A stretch of DNA of 64,000 bases from Acorus gramineus (lineage: Eukaryota; Streptophyta; Magnoliopsida; Acorales; Acoraceae). The stretch is from positions 712,712-776,711 of the forward strand of contig JAUJYN010000022.1 of assembly GCA_030737835.1 (NCBI GenBank), read 5' to 3'. Positions 35,101 through 47,100 of this stretch are shown piece by piece (position 1 is the first letter of the stretch; each line of letters starts with the position of its first letter). Made by a program: the position numbers and the translations under genes. The notes beneath the pieces are model-generated. The model was not told the DNA's origin. It searched no databases and saw only the letters and a program-made list of their open reading frames with translations.

Positions 35101-35467
35101 CGAAAGCAAACCCACGAGAGTCTCCCGTCCTGCAATTCATCAATCATAGCAAACAAACAACCAAAGTTTAAGAGAAATCCTAACACCCCTAGAAAACACT
35201 AACAACAAATAACCATGCGATGTCAAACCTCCGGTCCCTGGGGATGAATATGTCGACGACTTTGCCGTACTTGTCGAACAGAGGGAACAGATCGTCCGCA
35301 GTAGTTCCTATTTAAATATACGATCAACGAATGAAAAGAAAACGAAAGACAAGACAATGAGTCGACGACACAAGTGAGAGTGAATCCGTACTGAAGGTGA
35401 TATTGAGAACGAGGAGAGAGAAGGTGTCTCTGATGTCTGGAGGACCCGATCTTCCGAAATGCGACAT
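32199..35467 (-). CDS. SC35: SC35-type serine/arginine-rich splicing factor
   Basis: Seven coding exons on the minus strand: 35467-35392, 35307-35229, 35129-35050, 34961-34895, 34419-34351, 32722-32498 and 32397-32199. All introns are GT-AG and the phases join into 264 codons with no stop. The N-terminal RRM (about residues 16-94) has RNP2 LLVLNI (18-23) and RNP1 RGFAFVRY (57-64). A linker (FAKYGPNAEP, KGRVVETFPKTKGRPGSRS) leads to an RS domain rich in RSRSRSRD, RRSRSRSRS, SPRRSPSPH and SPPP near the end. SC35 proteins bind exonic enhancers and recruit U1 and U2 components in nuclear speckles; I infer that role here. The fifth intron (34350-32723) is long and contains a hAT-like MITE. The tail, NSDGVFFSSNN, is shorter than some homologues. 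Start: the first ATG before the conserved SHFGRSGPPDI N-terminus. Confidence 0.95.
33133..33681. mobile_element. hAT-like MITE in SC35 intron 5
   Basis: Ends GGGATAGCAATGTGATGAGAT and (reverse) GGATGGCAAAGGGGCATGTT match imperfectly as inverted repeats. The arms are full of ACCCCGCCC/GGGTTTGGG-type words as in many plant hAT MITEs. The target duplication is not clear. It sits in the long fifth intron and does not touch the splice sites. Confidence 0.55.
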
Positions 35468-35600
35468 TTTTTTTTCTCTTCCTCGGCACAGATAAGTCGA
35501 TTTAGGGCTTCGTTTTTTGAATTAGGGCTGCGAAGGTCGTGAGAATTTTCTCCCAGGGCCTTAAAGTCAGGATAGGGGGTATAAGGGTCAACCGCATCGG
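35468..35600 (-). promoter_or_regulatory. SC35 5' leader and promoter-proximal region
   Basis: On the minus strand two AGCCCTAA motifs (about 35503 and 35527), one with three flanking A, precede the ATG by 35-60 nt; they resemble the telo-box/GCCCTA elements of plant housekeeping genes. No TATA box is evident. Confidence 0.35.
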
Positions 35601-35699
35601 TTTTTCTCTATAATTACATGTCTAATCCACTCGCCAACTGAAGTGAGGGATTTTCAAAAATAGAAAAAGAGATCACTGTGTGAACGACTAAACATGTTA

Positions 35700-36400
35700 A
35701 TTTCAATCAATGGGTTTCCAGGGTCATTTAAATATAAGATTTTGAATAAAGTAATTTAAAACCTATTTAATAACATGATTGAGGGTGATTCTATTTTTAA
35801 TTCAAACGTATTATTAAATGAGTTTTAGAAAGTTGACTTAATTAAAAAGTTACTTACAGTTTTTAGTGCAAAGGGATTTGCTTTTCAAAAAGCGCAGAAA
35901 AATGCGTTTTCCAGTAATCAAAGTCCATTAGAAACACGTTTGAAAAATAAGATTTTGAATAAAGTTGCTTAAATAGACTTGATTCCTAGAAAATGTATTT
36001 TTTGCACTTTTTAAAAAGCAACATTTTTGCACTAAAAACTGTAAGTAACTTGTAAATTAAGTCAGTTTTTTAGAAAGTGTTTAGCAACACTTTTTAGCTT
36101 TTTGCTTAATTAAAAGCGGAATCTCTTTAATTAAGCGGAACCAAACGGGGTAAGCCGCTTTATTCAAAATCTTGTTTTTCAAACATGTTTCCAAACAGGC
36201 TCTTAAATAGACTTGATTTCTGGAAATCACATTTTTTGCGCTTTTTAAAAAGTAACATTTTTTCACTAAAAGCTGAAAGTAACTTTTTAATTAAGTCAAC
36301 TTTTTATAATACGTTTGGCAACACTTTCTATCTTTCTACATAATTAAAAGCGGAATCACCTCTTTTAAGTCATTCCAAAAGGGGCCAAAGTTAGTGTGGG
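35700..36400. repeat. Foldback MITEs upstream of SC35
   Basis: Words such as GCACTTTTTAAAAAGCAACA, CACTAAAAACTGTAAGTAAC and TTAATTAAAAGCGGAATC recur. 35800-35960 is roughly inverted relative to 36000-36215, and 36180-36370 repeats 35985-36130 directly. This suggests a foldback MITE plus a second partial copy. No gene is seen. Confidence 0.55.
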
Positions 36401-37785
36401 GGATGAAATCTGGCTTTCCCCTCTTGGGCCGGATCTGCATTGATCCGGGCTTTGAGTGTAGACCCGAGATGGTGTGAGCTAGTCCTCCTCCTCGTGTTGG
36501 TCCACCACTAGCCTTCGATCTCTGTTGTCGCCTGCCCCTTCCTCTTCCTCCTTCTCCTTCCGCCTTCAGGTATCTGAAACTCACACCAGTGTGGTGCCGG
36601 CTAATGCCCCTCCGACACTCAAGTCAATAACCTCTTCGTCTCTAGAAGAAGAACTTAGAATTATTGAGTTTTAGCAGGAGTGAGAGTCAGTGTTCGCATA
36701 CCTTGAGAGGGAGGTGAAGTCCCCCTTTTATACAGAGCCGGGGCGTGCCGAACTTGGCCTTGCGAGGTGATCATATCTTGATATGGAATCTCCACGTGGC
36801 CTCTGGATCTGTGGACATGTGGCACCTAGGGATCATCATCATTATCCTATAACTATTTTTTTCTGACATTCTGTCCTTTTCTAGTGTCAGGGAATATTCC
36901 TTTCGCTAACCATCTCCTTGCAAGGGAGGATCTTATGGCCGATCTGCTTTTTAATTCGGGCATTGCCCTTTGGACAGCCTAACCTTAACCTTAAGGTCAA
37001 GCAATGTTTGGTGCTCGTCCTTAGACCGACAGTGTATGGTCATCTTATCCTGGTCGGGCATAATCTTTGTCCAACTTAGCCAGGTCGGGCATAATTGTTT
37101 GCCCGTCATTCGAGAAAGGCGGGCTTATTTAAGCCGTAATAGAATTTTGAGCCCATGGGCTTTCCCTCCTCTGGCCCTTATTTTTATAAACAGGGGCTAA
37201 TCCTTGTTCAATCCTTTCACTTATACAGTCTTATCTTTATTCGACTTTGATTAATTTGGTCTCCCACAAATGCCCCCTTCTTTTGGTCTCCCAACTGCTT
37301 GGGAGTTCGAAAGAACTGATCTACTCACCCGCCAGGCCTTCTGGGTCGATTGGATTTGGGCGCTGGGCCCGATGGCATGTGCATGCGACACTTGTCACTT
37401 TTCTTGTATTGCCTTCTTCATTTAGTACCACTTATTGGGGGGAATAACTCCAAGATTTAATTTTGCTGCCTCGTCTTCCCGAACGGTAGTGGTGGTTAGG
37501 GTTCCGGTCCCGACCCTTTATATATGTTTTTCTGTTCTTAAGTTCTTCACTTCAATAGAATTCTCTTTCTCTCAGATTCTGACCAGCGCCTCTTTTCACT
37601 CTTTTTCCCTATTTGAATTGCCAACTTTCCCGACAACCTTGTCATTGAGGAGTACACTTGGGAAATGCCCCCTCAGCTAGACCCCGAAACCCTCCTACTC
37701 TATTCCGGCCAGATTGAAGCTGGCCTGATTACCGTCCCACTATCTTCGCTGATAATGGAATTTCTGAGCTTCTTTGGCCTACACC
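36400..37785 (+). mobile_element. Left part of a Transposase_28-type repeat
   Basis: Non-coding leader followed by an open frame. It includes CCCCTCCGACACTCAAGTC, CCCTTTTATACAGAG and GCCACGTGTC-like words, a promoter-like TTTATAAACAGGGGC (37180), and the ORF start at 37665. The repeat is interrupted at 37786 by LTRs and probably resumes at 59924. I assign it to the gypsy-derived 'Transposase_28' group from its protein start only. Confidence 0.5.
37665..37785 (+). pseudogene. N-terminus of a Transposase_28-like protein, cut by LTR insertion
   Basis: It starts MPPQLDPETLLLYSGQIEAG and continues with LITVPLSSLIMEFLSFFGLH before the LTR begins. A 'GL..PL..L...FL.FFGL' pattern near the N-terminus is characteristic of the Pfam family Transposase_28 (putative gypsy-type transposon). 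The remainder is lost or lies beyond the LTR block. Confidence 0.55.
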
Positions 37786-39781
37786 TGTCACGTCTCAGGG
37801 CGGCCGTCCCCGAGACGTGGCAATAATGAAATATCAGCTATCAATACCTTAGGTCAATAAAGACTCCAACAACAACACACAAGGTGGCAAAGCAAGGATA
37901 ATGATAACTGACTGAAAAGCGGAATCATAATATATAAACAATGTCTGTAAACCAAAAACATTATTACAGACTCGAATACACAATCACTGTCCTGTGAGAG
38001 CCAAGTCTAGACCAAAGAAAATATAACCTGTGCCACATGCATGATTTACAATACATACAATGACTCTAGGACTGCTGACAGCCTCGCACTCACCACCGCC
38101 GAAAGAAAGCTCCACGCCCATAAGACCACGCCACAGAAAAAAGCTCCCGCTCCACGCCCAACACTGCCCCTAAAAAGAAACAGTATGCGAGGGGTGAGCT
38201 ACAAGCTCAGTGAGTGGCTGGAAACCAATCACCATACAACAGTTCAATGCTAACACAATTTCCTTTCAAGGAAAAACATGGGTAAAAAAAAACTCAATGG
38301 ATAACAGGGCCACGCGGTGGCATGACCAACCTCACCCTCACCCTCACTCCCGAAGGAAGACTCTTGGGTCTTTTGGGGAGGGACCATACCATTGGTCGAG
38401 GAGACCCAGGATTACTGGTCCACACAACACTACTAGATCACCAACCTCACCCTCACCGTCACTCCCGGAGGGAGACTCTTGGGTCTCTTGGGGAGAGACC
38501 ATACCGTTGGTCGACGAGACCCGAAATTACTGGTCTACACAACACTACTGGATTATCTACATCAAGATAACTGCCCAACGATGTCTTTGAACATCGATAC
38601 GCAACCGGACCCAACAACTATGGGAACGGACGAACAACGAATGGGTCACGCGGCGACGTGTCTTCACCTCATCCTCACCCTCACTCCCGGAGGGAGACTC
38701 TTAGGACTTTTGGAAGAGACTTAGACTGCTCTACACCCTTGGTCCACCGGTAGCCCTTTCCCCGGGTAGTCACTACCTGGTATACTCCCATGATCAGTAT
38801 GCTTCCGAACGCCTCGGTGGTACCTATGGATGGGAGCCCTCTGTCAGGACAGCTTTTCCAACGCCGGGAAGTTCCTACATCGGATCCAACGAAGGGGAGA
38901 ACGATTTCACGCTCGCAATATCATTCGTTATCCCTCTCCCAGGTAGCCTCTACCTGGTACACTCCCACGATCAGTACGCTCCCGAACGCATCGGTGGTAC
39001 CTACGGATGGGAGCCCTCTGTCAGGACAGCTACAACCCGGGCCTCTTCAACACGGACGACATTGGGAGTAAACATTCCATGTTCGCAAAGCGAACCCAAT
39101 GGAAAACAACTACTCTCGATAATCACTTATCGAGATATCGAATACTACTGTACTCCCACACCGTTGCGTCACTCAGACACAAGGGGGGGGTGTCACGCCC
39201 CAACTACCGGCTTAACAATCCGATAAGATAATGAATTCTCCTGAATTCCAAACGAGTGCATCGCTCGGATGCACGGGGCGATTACATCGCTAGCGCTCTA
39301 ACTAATAAGGTACAACCCGACAGCGGGTCATACCCACGCCTATCCCAGATAGGCCTATCAGTTTTTTTTTAACATGCGCATATAAATATATCCAGGAAAA
39401 TTTTATATCTAGCTATGTGCATGAACCATATGCACAATCATCTAATAATTATAGGGACACTCCCTAACATGGATTTACATCATAATAAATCATACAACAT
39501 GCATACATGGTCTAACTTAAACATGCGTTGGATATCACCAACTTAAAAGAAAGGGTCAAGCGCGATCTCGCGCACTAACAGGTGCATGCCAATATTCCAA
39601 ACGAACCTGAGTCGAGTAGGAAAACGCATCTACTTACTCAGTTCGTTCAGAGGGAGAGGGCGGGAGAGATCATCATCTCATAAAGCTGGTCATAGCTTTG
39701 CCCCATTAGCATGGGCGCAACAACTACACCACGCCCTCGAGTCTTATCGCAAGGGAATATTAGGCAGGTGCCCGTTATTAA
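37786..39781 (-). mobile_element. LTR2 copy F, 3' part on the minus strand
   Basis: It begins TGTCACGTCTCAGGGCGGCC, the reverse of the LTR2 end, and continues through the acceptor block (38169-38214), a tandem duplication of about 120 bp (38326-38570, each with ACCATACC...GGTCGA), two CTGTCAGGACAG-type modules, the hairpin TCGATAATCACTTATCGAGA (about 39117), and the TAGGCCTATC region. At about 39781 it passes directly into forward LTR sequence (copy G), so its 5' 1.6 kb is missing. Confidence 0.8.
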
Positions 39782-41693
39782 TGCTGTGCCTGTGTCATCT
39801 GGAGCGCTCTGTTTGAAAATTTGGTTACATAATTTTTTTTCCTAGAAGTTATGTATTCATACAAAAGTGGAATTAGATCAACTGGATTCATGTAGTAAAA
39901 GTTATGGGTATTTTTCCAAGTATACCCCGGGGATGGAAATTCTGGCAGCAGCCCTGTGCAATATTTAGCTCACATTTCAGAATAGCTGGAGGAATTATTT
40001 GATCTTGGCATAAACATGAAAGTTGTAGATAATCTTCTTGGCTGTCCAACGGAATTGCAATTGTGCAATTCGGAGCTATATTGAGGAAGTTATGGCTGTT
40101 CTAGTGAAGCATGTATAGAATTTCTGGTCAAGGACGACTTAGTCATTTCCATCCCTCTTTAGATATTTATGTGGGAAAAATATCTTCTCTCCCTCTCTCT
40201 CTCTCATTCCCACGTCTACCATTCTTGGCTCTCTCTTCTCTTTTCAAGCCCCCCCCAAGGTGTTTGTGATAATTCCTCAAAGAGAAGGAGAAGGTGGAGG
40301 AGGAATTGATGGTGAGTCTTGTGTAGGTTTTGTTGTTGTTGTTGATCTCTTCTCTCAAGCTCCCTTTTCATGATCCTTCCCCCCCTGATTTTCAGCCAAG
40401 GAGGAGGCTGAGGAGAGGCTGAAGAGGTGGTGGTGGTGGTTGAGGTGGTCGTGGGCGTGTCGAGAGCCCCGCATCTCCCCCTTTCCCTTTCCCTCTTTTG
40501 GTAAGTCATCTTCCCCTTCTTTTTTTATTTTTAGGGTTGTTGGGATGGCTAGGGTGTCATGCATGCTATGCATATGGGTTAGGGTGTGTGTGAGGGGTTG
40601 AGGAGAGTTAAAAGAAGGATAGGGTGCTGGGGCGCGTGCGTGCGTGCGTATGCGTGCGTGCGCGTGCGGGGGGGCCATGCGTGTGGCTGCCCGAGGGTTC
40701 GGGTAGATGTCCGGGCACTCGGACTCGCGTGCGTACGTGCGTGCTCGCATGCGTGCGAGTCCGTATGCATGCTTGCCCGAGTATTTGGTATTTCTAGTAA
40801 ATTTCTATGTGTAAATTGTGTTGTTACTCAACAAATTGGATGCCCCTACCTTGCAGATCTCGTCGGAAGGGATGCGCGAGGTCCCGGGTCGTATGGTGAG
40901 TGGTTCAATTCCAACCCCCCCCCCTCTCTAGGGAAGCGCTCGACGCACGTAGACGCGCGTCGCGCATCGATGGGGCCCCCTAGCTATAATATGTAGATAC
41001 CATGTTAGTGCATGTTTGCTATGATATAACCATGCCTTGTTAGACATTATATGCTAGGGATATACATCCATGATACATGTATAGAGGCCCATACATGCCT
41101 AGACACCATGTCCCATGCTTGAAAAGCCTCGATCTACGCATGTTTCCCATTTAGTTTAATTTATTTAAATCCAATGAGATTATATTGGTATAAGCATGCC
41201 TTAGAGAATATTATAACCTTGTTGTTATAATATATGTTTTCCCGCATCCTAGTTATACGCCTTGGAGGAATTCTTGAGAATTCATGACATTAGTAGTGTT
41301 AGAAATCATTGTCGACGGATCCAAGAGGATCGTATCCGTGTGGGTAGGCTGTTTTCTCCCCTTCGTTGGATCCGAGTAGGGACTCCCCGGCGTTGGAAAG
41401 CTGTCCTGACAGAGGGCTCCCATCTGTAGGTACCTCCGATGCGTCGGAGGGTGCTGATCGTGGGAGTATACCAGGTAGAGGCTACGGAGTGAGGGAGAGG
41501 CTGCGATGGACCAAGGGTGGAGAGCAGCCTAGTCTGTCCCAAAAGGCTCGTGTCACCCCTTAAAGGGTGAGGGTGAGGGTGAGGGTGAGGGTGAGGTGGG
41601 TCGGCGATGTTACGACCCACTAGCTTGTACAGTTACTCCCGTTTAGGGACTTTAATTATTTTGAGGTTAATATGAGTGTGTTGCATAGATTGT
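39782..41693 (+). mobile_element. Chimeric LTR copy G (LTR2 5' part, LTR1-like 3' part)
   Basis: It starts TGCTGTGCCTGTGTCATCTGG like an LTR2 and has the LTR2 leader (TAGATATTTATGTGGGAAAA, a CT-rich run, GTAAGT donor at 40501, micro-exon 40857-40895). From about 40980 it follows the LTR1 order (TGCTAGGGATATACATCC, CCCGCATCCTAGTTATACGC, GGATCCAAGAGGATCGTAT). It stops just before the acceptor block, so it has no 3' LTR end. Confidence 0.65.
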
Positions 41694-42504
41694 TGTTATG
41701 CCTGTGTTTTGATATCTCGATAAGTGAGTATCGAGAGTAGTTGTTTTCCATTGGGTTCGCTTTGCGAACATGGGATCGTTCTCCCCTTCGTTGGATCCGA
41801 TGTAGGAACTTCTCGGGTTTAGCTGTCCTGACAGAGGGCTCCCATCCGTAGGTACCACCGATGCATTCGGAAGAGTACTGATCGTGGGAGTATACCAGGT
41901 AGAGGCTACCCGGGGAAAGGGCTACCGGTGGACCAAGGGTGTAGAGCGGTGAGTTGAGGAGATCGGGTTGTAGCTGTCCTGACAGAGGGCTCCCATCCGT
42001 AGGTACCACCGATGCATTCGGAAGCGTACTGATCGTGGGAGTATACCAGGTAGATACTACCTGGGAGAGGGTTAACGAATGATGTTGCGAGCGTGGGAAT
42101 CGTTCTCCCCTTCGTTGGATCCGAGTAGGGACTCCCCGGCGTTGGAAAGCTGTCCTGACAGAGGGCTCCCATCTGTAGGTGCCACCGATGAGTTCGGAGG
42201 GTACTGATCGTGGGAGTATACCAGGTAGAGGCTACGGAGTGAGGGAGAGGCTACCGGTGGACCAAGGGTGTAGAGCAGTCTAAATCTCTTCCAAAAGTCA
42301 TATGTCACCCCTAAAGGGTGAGGGTGAGGATGAGGTGAAGAATATCGCCGCGTGACCCATTCGTTGTTCGACCATTCCCATAGTTGTTGGGTCCGGTCTT
42401 GTATCGATGTTTAAAGGCATCGTTTGAGCAATTATCTAGATATAGATGATCCAGTAGTATTTGTGTAGACCAGTAATTCTGGGTCTCTTCGACCGACGGT
42501 ATGG
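41694..42504 (+). mobile_element. LTR2 fragment H
   Basis: A forward fragment equivalent to 50444-51090 of the 5' LTR. It has the hairpin near 41712 and three copies of the module CTGTCCTGACAGAGGGCTCC (41824, 41968, 42152). It ends at GGTATGGTCTCTC, where it joins LTR2 sequence from a much earlier position (42505); both sides share TATGGTC, suggesting a microhomology join. Confidence 0.7.
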
Positions 42505-43318
42505 TCTCTCAAACTAAAACACTATTTGGGCATGGAAATGACCATTTTGCCCTCTCTCTCTCTCCCCCTCTCTCCCAACTCGTGGATCTCTCTTTCTCTC
42601 CCTCTCTTGGTCTCTTTTTCCTCTCTTTGTGTGTGGAGAAGGAGGAGGAAGAAGCAAAGGAAGGAGAAGGTGAAGGAGGAAGAGCAAGGTTTGTGTTTGT
42701 GTTGTTGTTGATCCCCCTCTCTCTAGCTCCCTTTTCATGTCTTCCCCCCCTGATTTGCAGCCAAAGAAGGCTGAGGAGGGCTGAGGAGGTGGTGGTAGTG
42801 GTGGTGGTGGTTGAGGTGGTCGCGGGTGCATCGAGGGCCCCCGAATCTCCCCCTTGCATTCCCCCTCCGTAGGTGAGCTCTTCCCCTTCTTTTCTTGGTT
42901 TTTCATGGCTTAGGGGTTGTGGGGAAGTCATGCATGCTAGGTAGTTGGTTTAGGGTGAGTGAGAAGTGTGGGGGAGGGGTTAAAAGGGGTTAAAAGAGGG
43001 TTGGGGAGTGCTGGGCGCGCGCAGGGGCCTGTCTGCGCACGTGCGCGGGCGCGCAGGCGCGCGCGCGCGCGGGGCAGGTTGTCTGGGCGGGTCTGGGCGC
43101 GCGGCTGGTGTGTGCGCGTGCGTGCGCGTGCTGGGGCATGTGCGGGGCTGCCCAGGGAGCTCGGGTAGGTGCTGGGGCACTCGAGGATGCGTGCGTACGC
43201 ACGTGCTCGCATGCGTGTGAGCCCGTATGCGTGCATGTCTAAGTCTTAGGCATTTCTAGTAATTTCTAAGTGTTATAATGTGTTGTTACTCACCAAATTT
43301 GATGCCCTTACCTTGCAG

Positions 43319-43355
43319 ATCTCGTCGGATGGGATGCGCGAGGTCCCGGGTTGCG
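43319..43355 (+). other. 37-nt micro-exon candidate, 5' LTR2
   Basis: It is flanked by CCTTGCAG and GTGAGTGG and starts ATCTCGTCGGATGGGATGCG. It corresponds to the LTR1 micro-exons; the same interval occurs at 44971-45009 (39 nt) and 54176-54212 (37 nt). Confidence 0.5.
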
Positions 43356-43638
43356 GTGAGTGGTTCGATTCCAATCCCCCCCTCTCTCTCAAGATGCGCT
43401 CGACGCGCATAGTCGCGCTTCGCGCATTGATGGGCCCCCCTAGCTATACTACTTGTCTAGATAAGTAGTATTGCCATGCTTAAGCTATAATATGTAGATA
43501 TCTCGCATGCTAGGCTTATATACATGTATTGTATCCATGTATGAATGATTGTGTTGCATGCGCCCCTCTAGTATGGGCATGTATTTTTGAAATGTGTATG
43601 GATGTATAAAATATGGCATGCCTTAGGTAGTATGGTAA

Positions 43639-44131
43639 TGTTATGCTTGTGTCATTCGAACGCTCTGATTAAAAATTTGGTTACATAATTTTTTCTCCTA
43701 GAAGTTATGTATTGCCGATTTGGTATTTGGATTTGATTTTGTTAAAATCCAAGATGAAGAGGTTTAAATATGATTTTATTATGAGATGCTCAGTTTTGAG
43801 TTAGCTTTCGTACAAAAGTGGAATTAGGTCAACTGCATTCATGTAGTAAAAGTTATGGGTATTTTTCCAAGTATACCCCGGGGATGAAAATTCTAGCAGT
43901 AGCCCTGTTCAATGTTTAGCTCACATTTCAGAATAGCTAGAGGGATTATTTGATCTTGGCATAAACATGAAAGTTGTAGATAATCTTCGTGGGTTTCCAG
44001 CGGATTTTGAATTGTGCAATTCGGAGCTATATTGAGGAAGTTATGGCTGTTCTAGTGAAGCATGCTCAGAATTTCTAGTCAGGGATAAATAGGTCATTTC
44101 AATCCCTCCTTTAGATATTTATGTGCCAAAA

Positions 44132-44167
<36 letters not shown>

Positions 44168-47100
44168 CCACTCCCCACGTGGGATTTTTGGCTCTCTATT
44201 CTCTCTTTTCACCCCCCAAGTGTTTGTGTTAATGTCACAAAGAGAAGAGAAGGAGAAGGTGCAAGTGCAAGTCTAGGTTTGTGTAGGTGTAGTTGTTGTT
44301 GTTGATCTTCTCTCTCTCAAGCACCTTTTCATGAACTCCCCCCCCCCCTGATTTTCAGCCAAGAAGGAGGCTGAGGAGGCTGAAGAGGTGGTGGTGGTGG
44401 TGGTGGTGGTTGAGGTGGTCGTGGGCGCGTCGAGAGCCCCGCATCTCCCCCTTTCCCTTTCCCTCTTTTGGTAAGTCCTCTTCCCTTCTTTTTGATTTTT
44501 AGGGCTGTTGGGATTGTTGGGGAGGTCATGCATGCTAGGTAGATGAGTTAGAGTGTGTGTGAGGGGTTGGGGAGGGTTAAAAAGGGGTAAAGGTTGGCTG
44601 GGCGCGTGTTGGGGGTTGTCTGCGCGCGTGCTCGGGCAAGCGCGCGCACAGAAGGGCGCTGGCGCGAGCAGGGGTGCGCGCGGGCATGCGCGGGGAGTCG
44701 GCGCGGGCGGCGTGCGCGCGCGTGGGGCAGTGCGCCTGAGAGCGGGGCTGGGGGCCAGTGCGCGCGCGCGCGTGCGTGCGCGTGCTGGGGCATGCGTGGG
44801 GCTGCCCAGGGTCTCGGGTAGGTGCTGGGGCACCCGGGCATGCGTGCGTACGCCCGTGCTCGCATGCGTGCGAGCCCGTATGTGTGCATGTCTAAGTCTT
44901 TGGTATTTCTAATGATTTCTAAGTGTAAATTGTGTTGTTACTCACCAAATTTGATGCCCCTACCTTGCAGATCTCGTCGGATGGGATGCGCGAGGTCCCG
45001 GGTTGTATGGTGAGTGGTTCGATCCAATCCCCCACCCCCTCGAGATGCACTCGACGTGCGTAGAGGCGCGTCGCGCATCGATGGGGCCCCTTAAGCCATA
45101 ATATCTAGATATCTTGCATGCTAGGCTTATATACATTTATTGTATCCATGTATGAATGATTGTGTTGCATTTGCCCTCTAGTATGGGCATGTGTGTTGTA
45201 AATGTGTATGGATGTATAGAATATGGCATGTCTTAGGTAGTATTGTAATACTACTCCCACCATATTAATGGGAATATACACTATGATTAAGTCTGGGTTA
45301 ATAACGGGCACCTGCCTAATATTCTCTTGCGATAAGACTCGAGGGCGTGGTATAGCTGTTGCGCCCATGCTAATGGGGCAAAGCTATGACCAGCTGCATG
45401 AGATGATGATCTCTCTCGCCCTCTCCCTCTGAACGAACTGAGTAAGTAGATGCGATTTCTACTCGACTCAGGTTCGTTTGGAATATTGGCATGCACCTGT
45501 TAGTGCGCGAGATCGCCTTGACCCTTTCTTTTATGTTGGCAATATCCAACGGATGTTAGGTCATATTTTGTATGCTTATGTGATTAATGACCATGTATGC
45601 ATGTTGTATGAATTATTATGATGTAGTCCATGTTAGGGAGTGTCCCTATAATTATTTGATGATTGTGCATATGGTTCATGCACATAACTAAGATTAAATT
45701 CTCCTCTAAAATATATGCGCATGTTAAAACTGATAGGCCTAGTTGGAATAGGCGTGGGTATGACCCGCTGTCGGGTTGTACATTATTAGTTAGAGCGCTA
45801 GCGATGAAATCGCCCGTGCATCCGAGCGATGCCCTCGTTTGGAATTCAGGAGGATTCATTATTGTAACGCCCCCGGATCCACGGCCCCGTTTTGAAGCGT
45901 GAAATCCGGTTGCGTTAACTAAATTCCTCGAATCTCAGAGTTCTATATATATATTTTTTTTTTCATCCAGAGAACATACGAATACATCACCATAATTATA
46001 CATATATTGTCAAGGCCAAAATCCAACACAAATTCAATATACATCGGGAACAACTAAATTTATATATCCACACTATCATACATATGGGTCCTCTACATGC
46101 CAAAGAAATGATCAACACCTTTTACACAAGTCTAGTGCTCCGGAAATAAAATACGAGCTTCAATCTCCAACGCCTTAACGAGATTGACAACCACCAATAG
46201 CTAATCTGAAAGTTGGGAAAATAGAGGGATGAGCTACCACGCGCTCAGTGAATGGACACAAGTGTCCCAATAAAAATATATTGTACTTTAAAATAATCAG
46301 TTATAAAGTGCTTATGGAACAATTGTTGTAATATAATGGAAATCTTAAAATAAAGAAACCATTTAAAACATACAAGGATATAATAACATTTTCTTTTCAA
46401 ATAAAATATGATGTCATAAAGAATCTTCTCCTGAATTCAAACTACATAATGTATATGAATGCAACGGACACGCATGCCCGCTTTCCACGACACCTAGCCG
46501 CAGAGATTTCACTTTGGAAATCGGGCCACGTAGACATAGCCACCTAGACTTGGGTCAAATTTAGACCGCAGCCACCTAGACTGAGCCACCTAGACGATTT
46601 GATGCATGCACAATCAAAACTACTTATTCTTTCAAGTATACAGCATGCGACAATTTTCATAAATCTCATAATTTCAAATGCATATAATATATCCAAAATA
46701 TCAACCTATATGATGACAACATGCTCATATGCTTCATACAAGATAGATTTCATAATCATAAAATAACATGATGCTTTTCAAATAATATAGAGACATTCAC
46801 TCACCTCCAGTTCACACAATACAAACCGATGCACATGCATAAACGCTATACACTCGCACGTGGATAACCTAACATAACAATTATGTAATCAATAAATAAG
46901 AAAATCATTCAATCATGGCAAACAACTAACAAACAACTTACAACAACACTCAGCCCAATAATCCCAAGAGCCCGTACCAAATAGACCTACAATCCGCAAC
47001 TCACCTTAAAGGCCTAACAAAAATCCCAACTCCAAATAAATTAAAATATTCATATCTCACAATGATCCGATAATCAATATCCATTTATTTCATAAGGCCC

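Noticed and set aside
41564..41599. Possible CRISPR-like direct repeats
   Set aside because: Repeats are 6 bp without spacers, in a plant genome and inside an LTR.
42501..42931. Open frames with runs of Pro, Thr or Ser near 42514-42931 and 53327-53752
   Set aside because: They come from CT-rich and GGT-rich simple sequence in the LTR2 leader and are shared by LTR copies.
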